Positions 43,965-54,858 of a DNA stretch of 64,000 bases are shown in pieces. The translations under genes and the position numbers were made by a program. Position 1 is the stretch's first letter. Every line of letters begins with the position of its first letter. The stretch is taken from positions 28,999,930-29,063,929 of the forward strand of contig CM119264.1 of NCBI GenBank assembly GCA_051294375.1. The letters are read 5' to 3'. The DNA is from Paraspadella gotoi (Eukaryota > Chaetognatha). The notes beneath the pieces are model-generated. The model saw only the letters and a program-made list of their open reading frames with translations. It did not search any database and was not told the origin of the DNA.

Positions 43965-44940
43965 TTGTCGTCGTCGTCGTCGTCGTCGTCGTCGTTGTCA
44001 TCATTATCTCTCTCATCAATGTCATCGTAATTTTAATTTGTAAATATCGTCCAAGGCATAAGGAGCAACTTTGCCATCATTGTGGTCATAATCATAATAT
44101 TCTTCATCGTCTTCGTCATCGTCGTCATCGTTGTCTTTGTCGTCGTCGTCATCGTAATCGTTTTCATCATCGTTAACTTCGTCATCTTCATCGTCGTCAT
44201 CCTTGTTGTCATCATTATCATTGTCGTCGTCATCATCATCGTCGTCATCATCGTCGTCCTCGTAATCGTCGTTCGTCCGTCATCTTCGTCAGTGATGATT
44301 CGATTTTTTTTCCCATTAACGATGAAGCATCACTTTTTCTATCAGCGTCGACGGGGGGGGGAGGTAGCAGGCGTAGCAGTAGGGTAGACAGGCTAAGCAG
44401 CCAGGCGGACGGGTGTAGATCGGAAAGGCCCGATAGGATGCTCCATCCATCCATCCATCAGTATGTCCGTCTCCCATCATCGTCTTCATGTTTCTCAATC
44501 ATCATTTTCTTTTCTCTTTTTTTTTTCCAAAGACGCTACTCGCCGCCCCGCTCCTCCCTCGCGGCAGAGCGACCCCCCCCGGACCTCTCCACACCAGCCT
44601 CCCACCACCCTCCTTCGAACACCCCACTTGCGAAAAGCGACGCCATTCCTTTCGTTCATCAACATTAACGAAATTCGTAACAAAAACTCGAAAAAAAAAT
44701 CTTAAAAGCAATAGGGATCGAGCCGCTTTCGATGGTAACCAAATATTGATGCGATGATAACCAAATATTGACGCGATGATAACCAATAATTGATGCGATG
44801 ATAACAAAATGACTGTGATGATAATCAAATGATTTTTTGCGATGATAGTCATTCATTGATATGATGATAATCATTCATTGATACGATGATAGTCATTCAT
44901 TGATGCGATATTAGTAATTCACTGACGCGATGAATCATTC
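43965..44940. repeat. Clean second copy of the ~1.1-kb block
   Basis: Shorter and more regular version of 42790-43955, joined to it at a (TCG)n run. It ends in about ten 22-bp units (GATGCGATGATAACCAAATA, with TCATTCATTGAT variants) at 44735-44940. Confidence 0.85.
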
Positions 44941-45172
44941 ATCGTAAATAAAACAAACAAATGCGTGTATGAGTGAAAGAGAGAGAGAGAGAGAGAGAGA
45001 GGCTGGACAGTTTTCCCGCCAACGAAACGCATTATTAGGTCTCTCTCGTTTATATAAAGAATAATCAGAATTTTTAGGAAAAACATCCACGAAAATCTCG
45101 GATGTAAATTTGGGATTTTGTATTGAGAAAAAAGCGCGGAATAAATGGCGATAATAAAAGTTTTTAGAAGGA

Positions 45173-45179
<7 letters not shown>

Positions 45180-45238
<59 letters not shown>

Positions 45239-45275
45239 AGAGAGAGAGAGAAGAGAGAAAGAGAGAGAGAGGAAA
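45180..45275. repeat. (GA)n microsatellite
   Basis: Pure GA for about 50 bp, then interrupted. Shorter GA runs lie at 44978-45001, 45865-45930 and 46570-46615. Confidence 0.9.
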
Positions 45276-45984
45276 AAGAAGCCATATAAGAAATTTTTTT
45301 GTACATTGAAAAATTATAATCCTATTAACAAAATATATAGTTGAAAACTACTCAGTTAACGACTATGATATTTTTGACTTCCAAATAATAATAATAATAT
45401 CGCGTTATCGCGTGTATTAGGTCATGTTCCTTGACATTGTTTACTCGTTTCTTCGCAACGGCCACGAAAACCAGGTAAAGAGAAAAAGCGCGGAATAAAT
45501 GGTGATAATAAAAGTTTTTAGAAGGAAAAAAAATAATCAGAGAGAGACAGAGGAGAGAGACAATCAAAAGAAAAACCGTATTTCTTTTCCAATTATATCG
45601 GTTATCCGTTGCCTCGCAACGGCGGGCGTGATCTCGGTCAAGTTTGATCTATTATAACACGTAACGGTAAGTAAAGTATTCTCTCACATTTTCTCAAAAA
45701 AATCCAACGAAAATCTCAGATATAAAGCTGGGATTTTGTATTGAAAAAAAAAAGCGGCGGAATAAATGGCGATAATAAAAGTTTTTAGAAGGAAAAAAAT
45801 AATCAGAATTTTACAAAAAAACGAACGATCACGGCAAGAGATCGTAAAGAGAGAAAGAGACAGAAAGAGAGAGAGAGAGCAGAGAGAGAGAGAGAGAGAG
45901 CGAGAAGAGAGAGGGAGAGAGAGGAGAAAAAGCTGAACAGACGCTGCATAGGCGGAACTCTTTACTCGTCGCCAAATTAAATAT

Positions 45985-46160
45985 AGTTTTACTATATACT
46001 AATTTGATATTGCAGTAAGTACTATATCTAATTAGCATATTGCAGTAAATTATAATGAAGTGGAAATTCAAACAAAAAATACTGAATCGATATGAAACAA
46101 AAAATGGACACAGCATTTCAAATTCATCACTGCCTCACTAATGGAACTTGATAACTAGAT
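45985..46160 (+). repeat. Interspersed repeat R3, copy 2
   Basis: Begins TATACTAATTTGATATTGCA and ends CTTGATAACTAGATA. The reverse complement is at 2685-2826. Confidence 0.65.
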
Positions 46161-46440
46161 ACATTGTTTGGTAGTTAAACCATAAACCGGCAAATATAGG
46201 CAGTAAAAAAATGATCGGCATATAGCATACAATCCGGCATATTCAAATTGTGAAAAAATTTAAGGTTTTTCGCTCAACAACATTGGACAGAGTATGAAAA
46301 GATTTCCTCTGGCAATGTAAATCTGTATTAAATATGCTATTTGCTTATTATATATTTTTTTCTTTAATAACAATCATGTTAGAGACGGAGAGAAATGGAG
46401 AGAAGCGTAAAATTTCTGCATATGAGTTATTCTTCACTTT
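46161..46440. other. No gene recognised
   Basis: AT-rich, no feature. Confidence 0.4.
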
Positions 46441-46575
46441 TTCTAAAATAAATCCACGAAAATCTCGGATGTAAATTTGGGATAATGGTGATAAAAAAAG
46501 TTTTTAGAAAGAAAAAAATAATCAGAATTTTTCAAAAAACGAACGATCACGCAAAAAATCGTACACACAGAGAAC

Positions 46576-46610
<35 letters not shown>

Positions 46611-46939
46611 GAGAGGCAGGACAGAGAGAAACAAAGCTGGACAGCTGCTGGAAGGGCGCTGTACAGTCATTGGGCAGAACAAAGAAAATATATATATGTT
46701 AATTTAAAGAAATAAAAGAAAGGCAAAAATATGTTACACATTGTTTACAATTGGAAATTTTTTCCAATTTTTTCCAATCGCAGCTTGTAAAAGATTTTAT
46801 TTTTATTTGTTATTAAAATTAAGATATAGCTTCTCATTAAAAAGATATTTTGAGTTCCCATTTTTATTATATTTTTAAAAAAAATTTTTGAATTTCATCT
46901 TCAATATTATATACTGCAATATGTAAATTAGATTAAAGC

Positions 46940-47065
46940 ATTTCTATATACTAATTTGGATGTTATAATGAGTACTTTAATCTCATTTGCATATTGCAGT
47001 AAATCATAATGAAGTGGAAATTCAAACAAAAAATACTTAAATCCAAATGTAATATGAAATATCAC
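46940..47065 (+). repeat. Interspersed repeat R3, copy 3 (partial)
   Basis: Contains TATACTAATTTGGATGTTAT, GCATATTGCAGTAAATCATA and GTGGAAATTCAAACAAAAAA. Confidence 0.6.
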
Positions 47066-47277
47066 AGCTATTTCAAGATGAAAAGCCATATCTAAATTTT
47101 TAACTTACTATGATCGCACACTTTTGTAAACTTTATCATAATTTCATAATAATTTTTATTTAAAAAAAACGGTAAGTTACAGCCAAACCTATAAAAGCGT
47201 AGTAGTTTTTATATAAAAACAGCGTGACGCCGACGAACGACGACGACGACGTCACAAAGAAGCAAACCTAAAACATT

Positions 47278-47313
47278 ATGAGCCTGAACCGGCTTCGCCG
47301 GTCATGGCTCGAT
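47278..47313. repeat. GC-rich hairpin element, copy 1
   Basis: ACCGGC-TTC-GCCGGT (47288-47302) is enclosed by GAGCC/GGCTC and followed by GATAAAAAAA. It strongly resembles the hairpin at 55569-55603. Confidence 0.65.
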
Positions 47314-47430
47314 AAAAAAATCTTACGATTCTCTGCCGACGGGATGATATACAGGGTGTTCCGAATGAAGTCCGGCTCTATTATATGTAGGAACCAATTT
47401 GAAGTTGAACCAAAACTTTATCAATTATGA

Positions 47431-47622
47431 CGCCGTTTATGGGGCTTCGACGACCCTCTCCGACGCCTCTCCTTCATCGACGACGCCTCTAAAAAGTTGG
47501 CGAAGCTGGCCGTCAACCTCACGATCCGTTTAACGCCCCACGGACAATTCGCCAGGTATACACCGGCTGATTTGATAAAAATGAAAATTGTTCGCGAACG
47601 GGATCGGGAAGTTCAAAAGTAA
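47431..47622 (+). other. Coding-like open segment, no ATG start
   Basis: A 63-codon frame lies between TGA (47428-47430) and TAA (47620-47622), with GC-biased third positions unlike its surroundings. It reads WGFDDPLRRLSFIDDASKKL, AKLAVNLTIRLTPHGQFARY and DLIKMKIVRERDREVQK. A donor-like CCAG/GTATAC sits at about 47553. ACAGGGTGTTCCGAATG, a motif type seen at transposon ends, lies 80 bp upstream. No family is recognised; it could be an exon or a transposon remnant. Confidence 0.3.
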
Positions 47623-47832
47623 TTAAATAATATTAAACCAGTGGCTACGCCAATACATGTAAATCACTTTCAAGGGCTTAAAGTGAACTGTTATTTACAA
47701 TATTTGAACCGTTTTGAGAAATATTAAAGCTCCATTGTGCGCTGCCGCCAATCGGGAACCCAGATCACATTGCGACCAAGCAAGGTTCGCGGCCATTCGT
47801 CAAAACTCAGCTCATCCTACGAAATCCGCGCT

Positions 47833-48240
47833 CTGACCAAGGATCAGCCGATATCTGGTGATCCCTTTCCAAGCATCGGCTGATATCCGGCACTTACTCT
47901 CCAATCATCCGCCGATATCCGACATTCCCTTTCCAAGCATCGGCCGATATCCGGCGGTCCCTGCCCAAGCAACGGCCAATATCCCACCCTCCCTTTTTAA
48001 GCATTGGCTGATATTTGGCGGTCGCTTTCTAAGCTGCACCCGATATCCTCAATCTTTCGCCAATATCCAACATTTCCAAGCAACGGCTGATAATCCGCCT
48101 TCTCTCTCCAAGCATCGGCCGATATCTGCTGGTCCCTGCCCAAGCATCCGACAATATCTCGCCCTCCCTCCCCAAGCAACGGTCGATATCCGACACACCC
48201 TTTCCAAGCATCGGCCGACACCCGCGGCGCTCCTTGCCCA
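47833..48240. repeat. ~32-bp minisatellite with GATATC core
   Basis: About 12 diverged copies of CCAAGCATCGGCCGATATCC+GGCGGTCCCTGC. The core GCCGATATCCG is partly palindromic. Confidence 0.8.
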
Positions 48241-48354
48241 AGAATCGTCGGAGACCGGTGGCGCTCCCTTGCCCACCATTTCGAGCTTCGGCGCCATCAT
48301 CGTCCCTTTTGAATTCTTATCAAAACAAGACGATCGAAATGCGACATAGTATAG

Positions 48355-48379
48355 CAGAGAGAGAGAGAGAAGAGAGAGA

Positions 48380-48410
<31 letters not shown>

Positions 48411-48460
48411 AGGAGAGGAAGAGAGAGAGAGAGAAAGACGAAAGAGAGAGAGAAACACAC
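48355..48460. repeat. (GA)n tract
   Basis: GA-rich run with GGA interruptions. Confidence 0.9.
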
Positions 48461-48539
48461 CAGGGCGAATGGAAAGGAGAGCACTGGCAACGACTTAAAA
48501 GTTGTTGTTTATGCCATTTTCTTTGGCCTTTCGGTCATC

Positions 48540-48752
48540 TTCGTCATCTTCATCGTCGCCGTCTTTGTTGCTATCGTAGAATCTTCGTCGTTGTCGTCGT
48601 CGTCGTCGTCTTTGTATTCGTTGTTGCAGTCGTCATCATTGTCGACGCCATCGTCATCTTTCCATTTGTCATTGGCATCGTCGTCGTCGTCGTCGTCATC
48701 GTCCTTTTTCAATATGTCCTGGCTCTCGTCTCTAACTTTGTTGTTTGCGTCT

Positions 48753-48786
<34 letters not shown>

Positions 48787-48790
48787 CGTC
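48540..48790. repeat. (TCG)n triplet arrays
   Basis: TCGTCG runs at 48585-48612, 48677-48705 and 48750-48787 within TCGTCATC-rich DNA. Confidence 0.85.
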
Positions 48791-49250
48791 GTTTTGAAGG
48801 AACTCGCCAAAAGGAGTCGAGAAGCGGAGATTTTATCGACGTCGTCACGCGAAAAAAAAAAGAGCAACGGGAAAAGATTATGAGCGGTTGTGAACTGTGG
48901 AAGTGGGAGTGATGTGCGAAGGAGGCGGTGGTGATAAAGTGGTGAAAAGGTAAAAGGTTTGAATTACGTTGTGGTGTTGATTAAATACGGTAAAAAACTG
49001 TGAAAGTTGGAATGATGAAAGAGTGAAAAGAAAGAAAGAGTGAAAGTGATGATTAATAGCGACAGGAGAGTAAAAACGCCAAAAAGAAAAGTGCGATGTG
49101 AATCACCACTGATGATTGTGTGAATGTTGTTGTTCGGCGTCGGCGAGTCAAGGAAAAAAGGTCAACGAAGGTAAACAAATTCGTTTGACTGTGAGAATAA
49201 AATTATACGACTTTGGCTCACATAGCGAAGAAGAGGCGTGGCATAGGTGA
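48790..49250. other. No gene recognised
   Basis: Purine-rich, GTGA-rich plus strand, without a supported open frame. Confidence 0.4.
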
Positions 49251-49254
49251 GGTA

Positions 49255-49400
49255 AATAAGCTTAGGTTAAGGCTAAAGTTTAGGCTAAGGCCAAGGCTAA
49301 GGCTTAGGCTAAATCTAAGTTGGAGGCCAAAGCGAAGGCTAAGGCCAAAGCTAAGGTTAAGGCCAAAGCTAAGGCTAAGGCTAAGGCCAAAGCTAAGGCT
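49255..49400. repeat. 12-bp AAGGCTAAGGCC minisatellite
   Basis: About 12 copies of a GCTAAGGCCAAA-like unit. In frame it reads EAKAKAKAKVKAKAKA, but no other evidence supports a protein. A (GAGAGC)n run follows. Confidence 0.8.
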
Positions 49401-49531
49401 GAGGGAGAGCGAGAGCGAGAGCGAGAGGGCTTCGGAGAATTCAAGCTTCTTCGTCGAGAGGAAAAGCGACAGAGAATAATCGTTAAAAATGGAAGGAGTT
49501 TTTATGGAGACTCGTGGGATGGGAAAAAAGG

Positions 49532-50079
49532 NNNNNNNNNNNNNNNNNNNNNNNNNNNNNNNNNNNNNNNNNNNNNNNNNNNNNNNNNNNNNNNNNNNNN
49601 NNNNNNNNNNNNNNNNNNNNNNNNNNNNNNNNNNNNNNNNNNNNNNNNNNNNNNNNNNNNNNNNNNNNNNNNNNNNNNNNNNNNNNNNNNNNNNNNNNNN
49701 NNNNNNNNNNNNNNNNNNNNNNNNNNNNNNNNNNNNNNNNNNNNNNNNNNNNNNNNNNNNNNNNNNNNNNNNNNNNNNNNNNNNNNNNNNNNNNNNNNNN
49801 NNNNNNNNNNNNNNNNNNNNNNNNNNNNNNNNNNNNNNNNNNNNNNNNNNNNNNNNNNNNNNNNNNNNNNNNNNNNNNNNNNNNNNNNNNNNNNNNNNNN
49901 NNNNNNNNNNNNNNNNNNNNNNNNNNNNNNNNNNNNNNNNNNNNNNNNNNNNNNNNNNNNNNNNNNNNNNNNNNNNNNNNNNNNNNNNNNNNNNNNNNNN
50001 NNNNNNNNNNNNNNNNNNNNNNNNNNNNNNNNNNNNNNNNNNNNNNNNNNNNNNNNNNNNNNNNNNNNNNNNNNNNNNN
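49532..50079. other. Assembly gap, 548 N
   Basis: Ends in a GA repeat. Confidence 0.99.
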
Positions 50080-50503
50080 GAGAGAGAGAGAGAGAAAATA
50101 ATAAAAATTTTTTCGACTTTCATGTCGAAGCTTGAATTTAATATTTTTTTTTAAATAGATGAGAATCAGGAGAATCCATTAGCAAGCGCGGAATTTTATG
50201 AATAATGTATATCAAAGGAAATAAAAAAAATAGTGATAGATAAGAAATGTAGCATGAACGACCCATAAATTATGAACAGTTATTAGAAGTGTTTCGTGTG
50301 ATGTGTGAGAACTAAGTAAAAAAGTAAATATTGCAACATTAAAAACATAATTCGTAAAAAATAAACTAAAAATGTTCCTTAACAAAGGTTTTAAAATGAT
50401 CGTTTTTAAACTTACATTTTTTGAGACACTTTTCATGGCCTACTGGGTACCAAACTAAACAAGATTTGAACGGAATCTACGCCAATGAATAAGGAATGAA
50501 ATC
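50080..50503. other. AT-rich island between gaps, no gene
   Basis: Short AT-driven open frames only. Confidence 0.5.
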
Positions 50504-50664
50504 NNNNNNNNNNNNNNNNNNNNNNNNNNNNNNNNNNNNNNNNNNNNNNNNNNNNNNNNNNNNNNNNNNNNNNNNNNNNNNNNNNNNNNNNNNNNNNNNN
50601 NNNNNNNNNNNNNNNNNNNNNNNNNNNNNNNNNNNNNNNNNNNNNNNNNNNNNNNNNNNNNNNN
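50504..50664. other. Assembly gap, 161 N
   Basis: Run of N. Confidence 0.99.
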
Positions 50665-51009
50665 GGGAAGAAAACTTTTTGGTAGAAATATGAAAGAAAG
50701 AGAAAAAAGAAAATAGGATCTGAGAGAAAAGAAAGAAGGAGAATAAAGCCTTTCTAACGTTTTTTTCTTTTTCTTACAAAATTATTTTAAAATTTTTTTT
50801 GGTCGTTTTTCACGAAAGCAAAACTTTATTCACTTCCAAAATTATCCTTTTTTTATATTTATTTTTTTAATAAGCTTACTTTTTATAATGATATGTTTAA
50901 AAAAGACAATAGATTGACAGACGGACCGACCAATCAAGTCTCCCGCAAAAGTCCAACTTTTGAGTTTTTCCAATCGTCATCCCGTCGCGTTTCTCTCTTT
51001 CGATCCCGA

Positions 51010-51195
51010 CGGGGAAAAAAAAACCCACTCGACGTCGTTTAGCGCCGCTTCCGCCCCCCCTTTAGTGCCGAAGCGCGCCGGAGGGCGCCGCCATTTCGGC
51101 CGCAGCCCGCTCCGTCCGCCCCGTTAGCGTCGCCATATCGATCGCCGCGCCCTCAAGCGGAGAAAAGGCTCGTAAAATTCTTTTCATGCTTCGAA
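51010..51195. promoter_or_regulatory. CpG-rich candidate promoter
   Basis: About 180 bp of CpG-dense DNA (GCGCCGCTTCCGCC, GGGCGCCGCCATTTCGGCCG, GCCATATCGATCGCCGCG) cut off by the next gap. On minus it reads MKRILRAFSPLEGAAIDMAT. Transcription start or first exon is possible but untested. Confidence 0.3.
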
Positions 51196-51380
51196 NNNNN
51201 NNNNNNNNNNNNNNNNNNNNNNNNNNNNNNNNNNNNNNNNNNNNNNNNNNNNNNNNNNNNNNNNNNNNNNNNNNNNNNNNNNNNNNNNNNNNNNNNNNNN
51301 NNNNNNNNNNNNNNNNNNNNNNNNNNNNNNNNNNNNNNNNNNNNNNNNNNNNNNNNNNNNNNNNNNNNNNNNNNNNNNNN
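51196..51380. other. Assembly gap, 185 N
   Basis: Run of N right after the CpG-rich segment. Confidence 0.99.
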
Positions 51381-51838
51381 TAATACGATTGAGAAAAATA
51401 ATCATTTAGCAAATTTATTAAATTCACATCAATTTTAGCTTCTTGTGTTTTCCTCGGTGTTTTCTAGTAATATGCGCAAAATATATATACATATATATAT
51501 ATTAATATGCGTAGCGGTAATTAATTTAAATATACATACAGGTCAAGGGATTTTCTCCCATTAATATTTATTTCTGTGCAAATTTTTGATTTCCTTCTAA
51601 ATTTTGCTCTTATCCATATATAATAATTATATATATATCCTCTTAAATAACAAGCTGCAATTTAGTTTATAATTTTCTTTATTTTCCAATTGATTCAATT
51701 TTATACGAAGCTAATACTTTCTCGCTCGTCGTCATTGTTGTTGTTGTCGTTGTTGTTGTGGGCGAGGTCGCCATGAGCGTCGCTCTAGGATCCGTTAATG
51801 GCGCAACCCATCAAAAGAGAGAGAGAGAGAAAAGAAAA
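51381..51838. other. AT-rich island between gaps, no gene
   Basis: TATATATACATATATATATA near 51481, then TTGTTGTTG/TCG repeats near 51730. Confidence 0.5.
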
Positions 51839-52412
51839 NNNNNNNNNNNNNNNNNNNNNNNNNNNNNNNNNNNNNNNNNNNNNNNNNNNNNNNNNNNNNN
51901 NNNNNNNNNNNNNNNNNNNNNNNNNNNNNNNNNNNNNNNNNNNNNNNNNNNNNNNNNNNNNNNNNNNNNNNNNNNNNNNNNNNNNNNNNNNNNNNNNNNN
52001 NNNNNNNNNNNNNNNNNNNNNNNNNNNNNNNNNNNNNNNNNNNNNNNNNNNNNNNNNNNNNNNNNNNNNNNNNNNNNNNNNNNNNNNNNNNNNNNNNNNN
52101 NNNNNNNNNNNNNNNNNNNNNNNNNNNNNNNNNNNNNNNNNNNNNNNNNNNNNNNNNNNNNNNNNNNNNNNNNNNNNNNNNNNNNNNNNNNNNNNNNNNN
52201 NNNNNNNNNNNNNNNNNNNNNNNNNNNNNNNNNNNNNNNNNNNNNNNNNNNNNNNNNNNNNNNNNNNNNNNNNNNNNNNNNNNNNNNNNNNNNNNNNNNN
52301 NNNNNNNNNNNNNNNNNNNNNNNNNNNNNNNNNNNNNNNNNNNNNNNNNNNNNNNNNNNNNNNNNNNNNNNNNNNNNNNNNNNNNNNNNNNNNNNNNNNN
52401 NNNNNNNNNNNN
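51839..52412. other. Assembly gap, 574 N
   Basis: Flanked by GA repeats on both sides, so it is probably an uncollapsed GA array. Confidence 0.99.
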
Positions 52413-52535
52413 GAGAGAGAGAGAGAGAGAGAGACGTTGATTTTTTCTCCCGGTTTTTGACCTTCAGGTGTCGTCGACGATACTTGGAATTCTTATTCTC
52501 TCTCGCCCACTTGGGTTGGCACCAGGCCAATACTT

Positions 52536-52690
52536 CTCTTCTCTTTTCTTTTCTTTTCTTTTCTTTTCTTTTCTTTTCTTTTCTTTTCTTTTCTTTTCTT
52601 TTCTTTTCTTTTCTTTTCTTTTCTTTTCTTTTTTTTATTTTATTTTCTTTTCTTCACTTTTTTCTTTTCTTTTCTTTTCTTTTCTTTTTT
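52536..52690. repeat. (TTTTC)n pentanucleotide array
   Basis: About 20 near-perfect TTTTC units, then interrupted. (CTC)n follows at 52768-52820. Confidence 0.9.
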
Positions 52691-52914
52691 TCTTTCACTT
52701 CCTTTTTTTCTCTCTCCCAGCTTCCATCTCCGAACACCTGGTTTAGCCCCTCTAAGCTTTTCTGCTCCTCCTCCTCATCCTCCTCCTCCTCCTCCTCTTT
52801 CTCCTCCTCTTCTTCCCCTCAGCCTTTAACTCATTTCTTTTCGTCTTAACTTTTCAACGCATTGAATCTCAGACTTTTTTCTCTTTCAAAGTAGCCATTT
52901 GTCCGCGCAACCAA

Positions 52915-53000
52915 CCACGAATCCTACCACTAATTCTATCACTAATCCTATCACTAATCCTACCACTAATCCTATCTCTAATCAACCACCAGCCAACCAC
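52915..53000. repeat. ~15-bp AATCCTATCACT repeat
   Basis: Five to six copies of CTATCACTAATC/CTACCACTAATC. Confidence 0.7.
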
Positions 53001-53177
53001 GAATCCTACCATCCTTTGTTTCATTATTACTTTAGTTCAAATTCATACTTACTTTTCTTGCTTAATTCAACATCACTTTGTCAATCTATCATCTCAACTC
53101 CATCAAATCATCAGTACTCCATCAAAACTCCGTCCCAACTCCATTTCAACTTTATTTAAACGAAATCATCACAACTA

Positions 53178-53383
53178 NNNNNNNNNNNNNNNNNNNNNNN
53201 NNNNNNNNNNNNNNNNNNNNNNNNNNNNNNNNNNNNNNNNNNNNNNNNNNNNNNNNNNNNNNNNNNNNNNNNNNNNNNNNNNNNNNNNNNNNNNNNNNNN
53301 NNNNNNNNNNNNNNNNNNNNNNNNNNNNNNNNNNNNNNNNNNNNNNNNNNNNNNNNNNNNNNNNNNNNNNNNNNNNNNNNNNN
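53178..53383. other. Assembly gap, 206 N
   Basis: Right flank is a CT run. Confidence 0.99.
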
Positions 53384-53775
53384 TCTCTTTCTCTCAGTCT
53401 TTCTGCCTTCCAATGCATTCCCATTCTACCTTTTTTTTTCTCATTAAATGTAATAATGTCATATATTTTCAGTTTGACATAAACAACGAACAAAAATATT
53501 TAATTGAATCCACTGAAGTATTGATATCGTCTACATAAAACATTATTGTTAAAGGTATCCTGAGCTCTTATAAACGTAAATATAGCAGAATAAATTGAGG
53601 GGTCTTTATGTAATTGATATTGAGTTCCTTAGTCTCATTTATGTACATATTGTAAAATATATAAAAATAGTTAAAATTTTGCCATTCTATGACTGACAAC
53701 AAACCTCTTTTGGCCAATTTAAAAAACTCTTGTCTTTTCTCCATATTTTTTTTTATCCTCTTTCATTTTTTTCTC
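53384..53775. other. No gene recognised
   Basis: AT-rich DNA. Confidence 0.4.
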
Positions 53776-54382
53776 CCACTTCTCTCCTCTCTCCCTTCTC
53801 TTCCTCATCCCTCTCTCTCCCTTTCTCTCTCCCTCTCTCTCTCTCCCACTCGTTAACAAGTTTCTTTGGTCAGTTTCTCCCTGAAAGCCTCTCCTTCTCT
53901 CTCCCTCTCTCTTTCTCTCTCCCTCTCCTTAATAAGTTTCTTTGGTCATTTTCTTCCTGATAGCCTCTCCTTCTCTCTCCATCTCTCTCTCCCTCTCGTT
54001 AACGAGTTTCTTTGGTCAGTTTCTCCCTGAANNNNNNNNNNNNNNNNNNNNNNNNNNNNNNNNNNNNNNNNNNNNNNNNNNNNNNNNNNNNNNNNNNNNN
54101 NNNNNNNNNNNNNNNNNNNNNNNNNNNNNNNNNNNNNNNNNNNNNNNNNNNNNNNNNNNNNNNNNNNNNNNNNNNNNNNNNNNNNNNNNNNNNNNNNNNN
54201 NNNNNNNNNNNNNNNNNNNNNNNNNNNNNNNNNNNNNNNNNNNNNNNNNNNNNNNNNNNNNNNNNNNNNNNNNNNNNNNNNNNNNNNNNNNNTCGTTAAC
54301 AAGTTTCTTTGGTCAGTTTCTCCCTGAAAGCCGCTCCTTCTTTCTCCCTCTCTCTCTCCCTCTCGTTAACAAGTTTCTTTGG
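53776..54382. repeat. ~69-77-bp minisatellite split by gaps
   Basis: CGTTAACAAGTTTCTTTGGT, CAGTTTCTCCCTGAAAGCC and a CT-rich filler repeat at 53851, 53928, 53997, 54295 and 54364. The N gaps 54032-54292 and 54383-54647 both start inside the array. Confidence 0.85.
54032..54292. other. Assembly gap, 261 N
   Basis: Inside the CGTTAACAAG array. Confidence 0.99.
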
Positions 54383-54647
54383 NNNNNNNNNNNNNNNNNN
54401 NNNNNNNNNNNNNNNNNNNNNNNNNNNNNNNNNNNNNNNNNNNNNNNNNNNNNNNNNNNNNNNNNNNNNNNNNNNNNNNNNNNNNNNNNNNNNNNNNNNN
54501 NNNNNNNNNNNNNNNNNNNNNNNNNNNNNNNNNNNNNNNNNNNNNNNNNNNNNNNNNNNNNNNNNNNNNNNNNNNNNNNNNNNNNNNNNNNNNNNNNNNN
54601 NNNNNNNNNNNNNNNNNNNNNNNNNNNNNNNNNNNNNNNNNNNNNNN
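54383..54647. other. Assembly gap, 265 N
   Basis: Starts inside the CGTTAACAAG array. Confidence 0.99.
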
Positions 54648-54772
54648 GGGGGAGGGGGAGAAGTGAAAGAGGGAAAACAGAATTGCTTCTTTATATTCCT
54701 GACATTTTGCTTAAAGGCCGCAAAGGATGTCGCCGAATTCGGTGGGGGGAAAAAAGGAGGAAAGAAAAGAAT

Positions 54773-54858
54773 TCATTCATTAATACAATTATTCATTCAC
54801 TCATTCATTCATTCATTCATTCATTCATTCATTCATTCATTCATTCATTCATTCAAAG
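54773..54858. repeat. (ATTC)n tetranucleotide array
   Basis: About 20 ATTC units. Confidence 0.9.

Larger units (their letters stand above)
45060..46570. repeat. Four dispersed ~100-bp cassettes (GGAATAAATGGCGATAATAA)
   Basis: Copies at 45080-45180, 45485-45540, 45700-45840 and 46447-46570 share CACGAAAATCTCGGATGTAA, GGGATTTTGTATTG, GATAATAAAAGTTTTTAGAA and AATAATCAGAATTTT. Three lead into GA tracts and then GCTGGACAG-like DNA, so the unit amplified is probably larger. Confidence 0.7.

Noticed and set aside
42890-44300. CRISPR-like or clustered short repeats in TCG/GATAACC arrays
   Set aside because: Contiguous tandem repeats without unique spacers in a eukaryotic genome.
44415-44430. AGATCGGAA resembling the start of an Illumina adapter
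   Set aside because: Only nine bases match, the following bases differ, and the sister copy near 43370 has a variant sequence, so it is genomic.
47833-48349. 163-codon plus-strand frame in the GATATC minisatellite
   Set aside because: Repeat-derived, and the frame is not kept between units of about 32 bp.
49218-50154. Open frames across 49.2-50.1 kb
   Set aside because: Mostly translated N. The real part is a 12-bp repeat and a GA run.
51758-52849. 363-codon plus-strand frame
   Set aside because: Over half is N, and the rest is TTTTC and CTC repeats.
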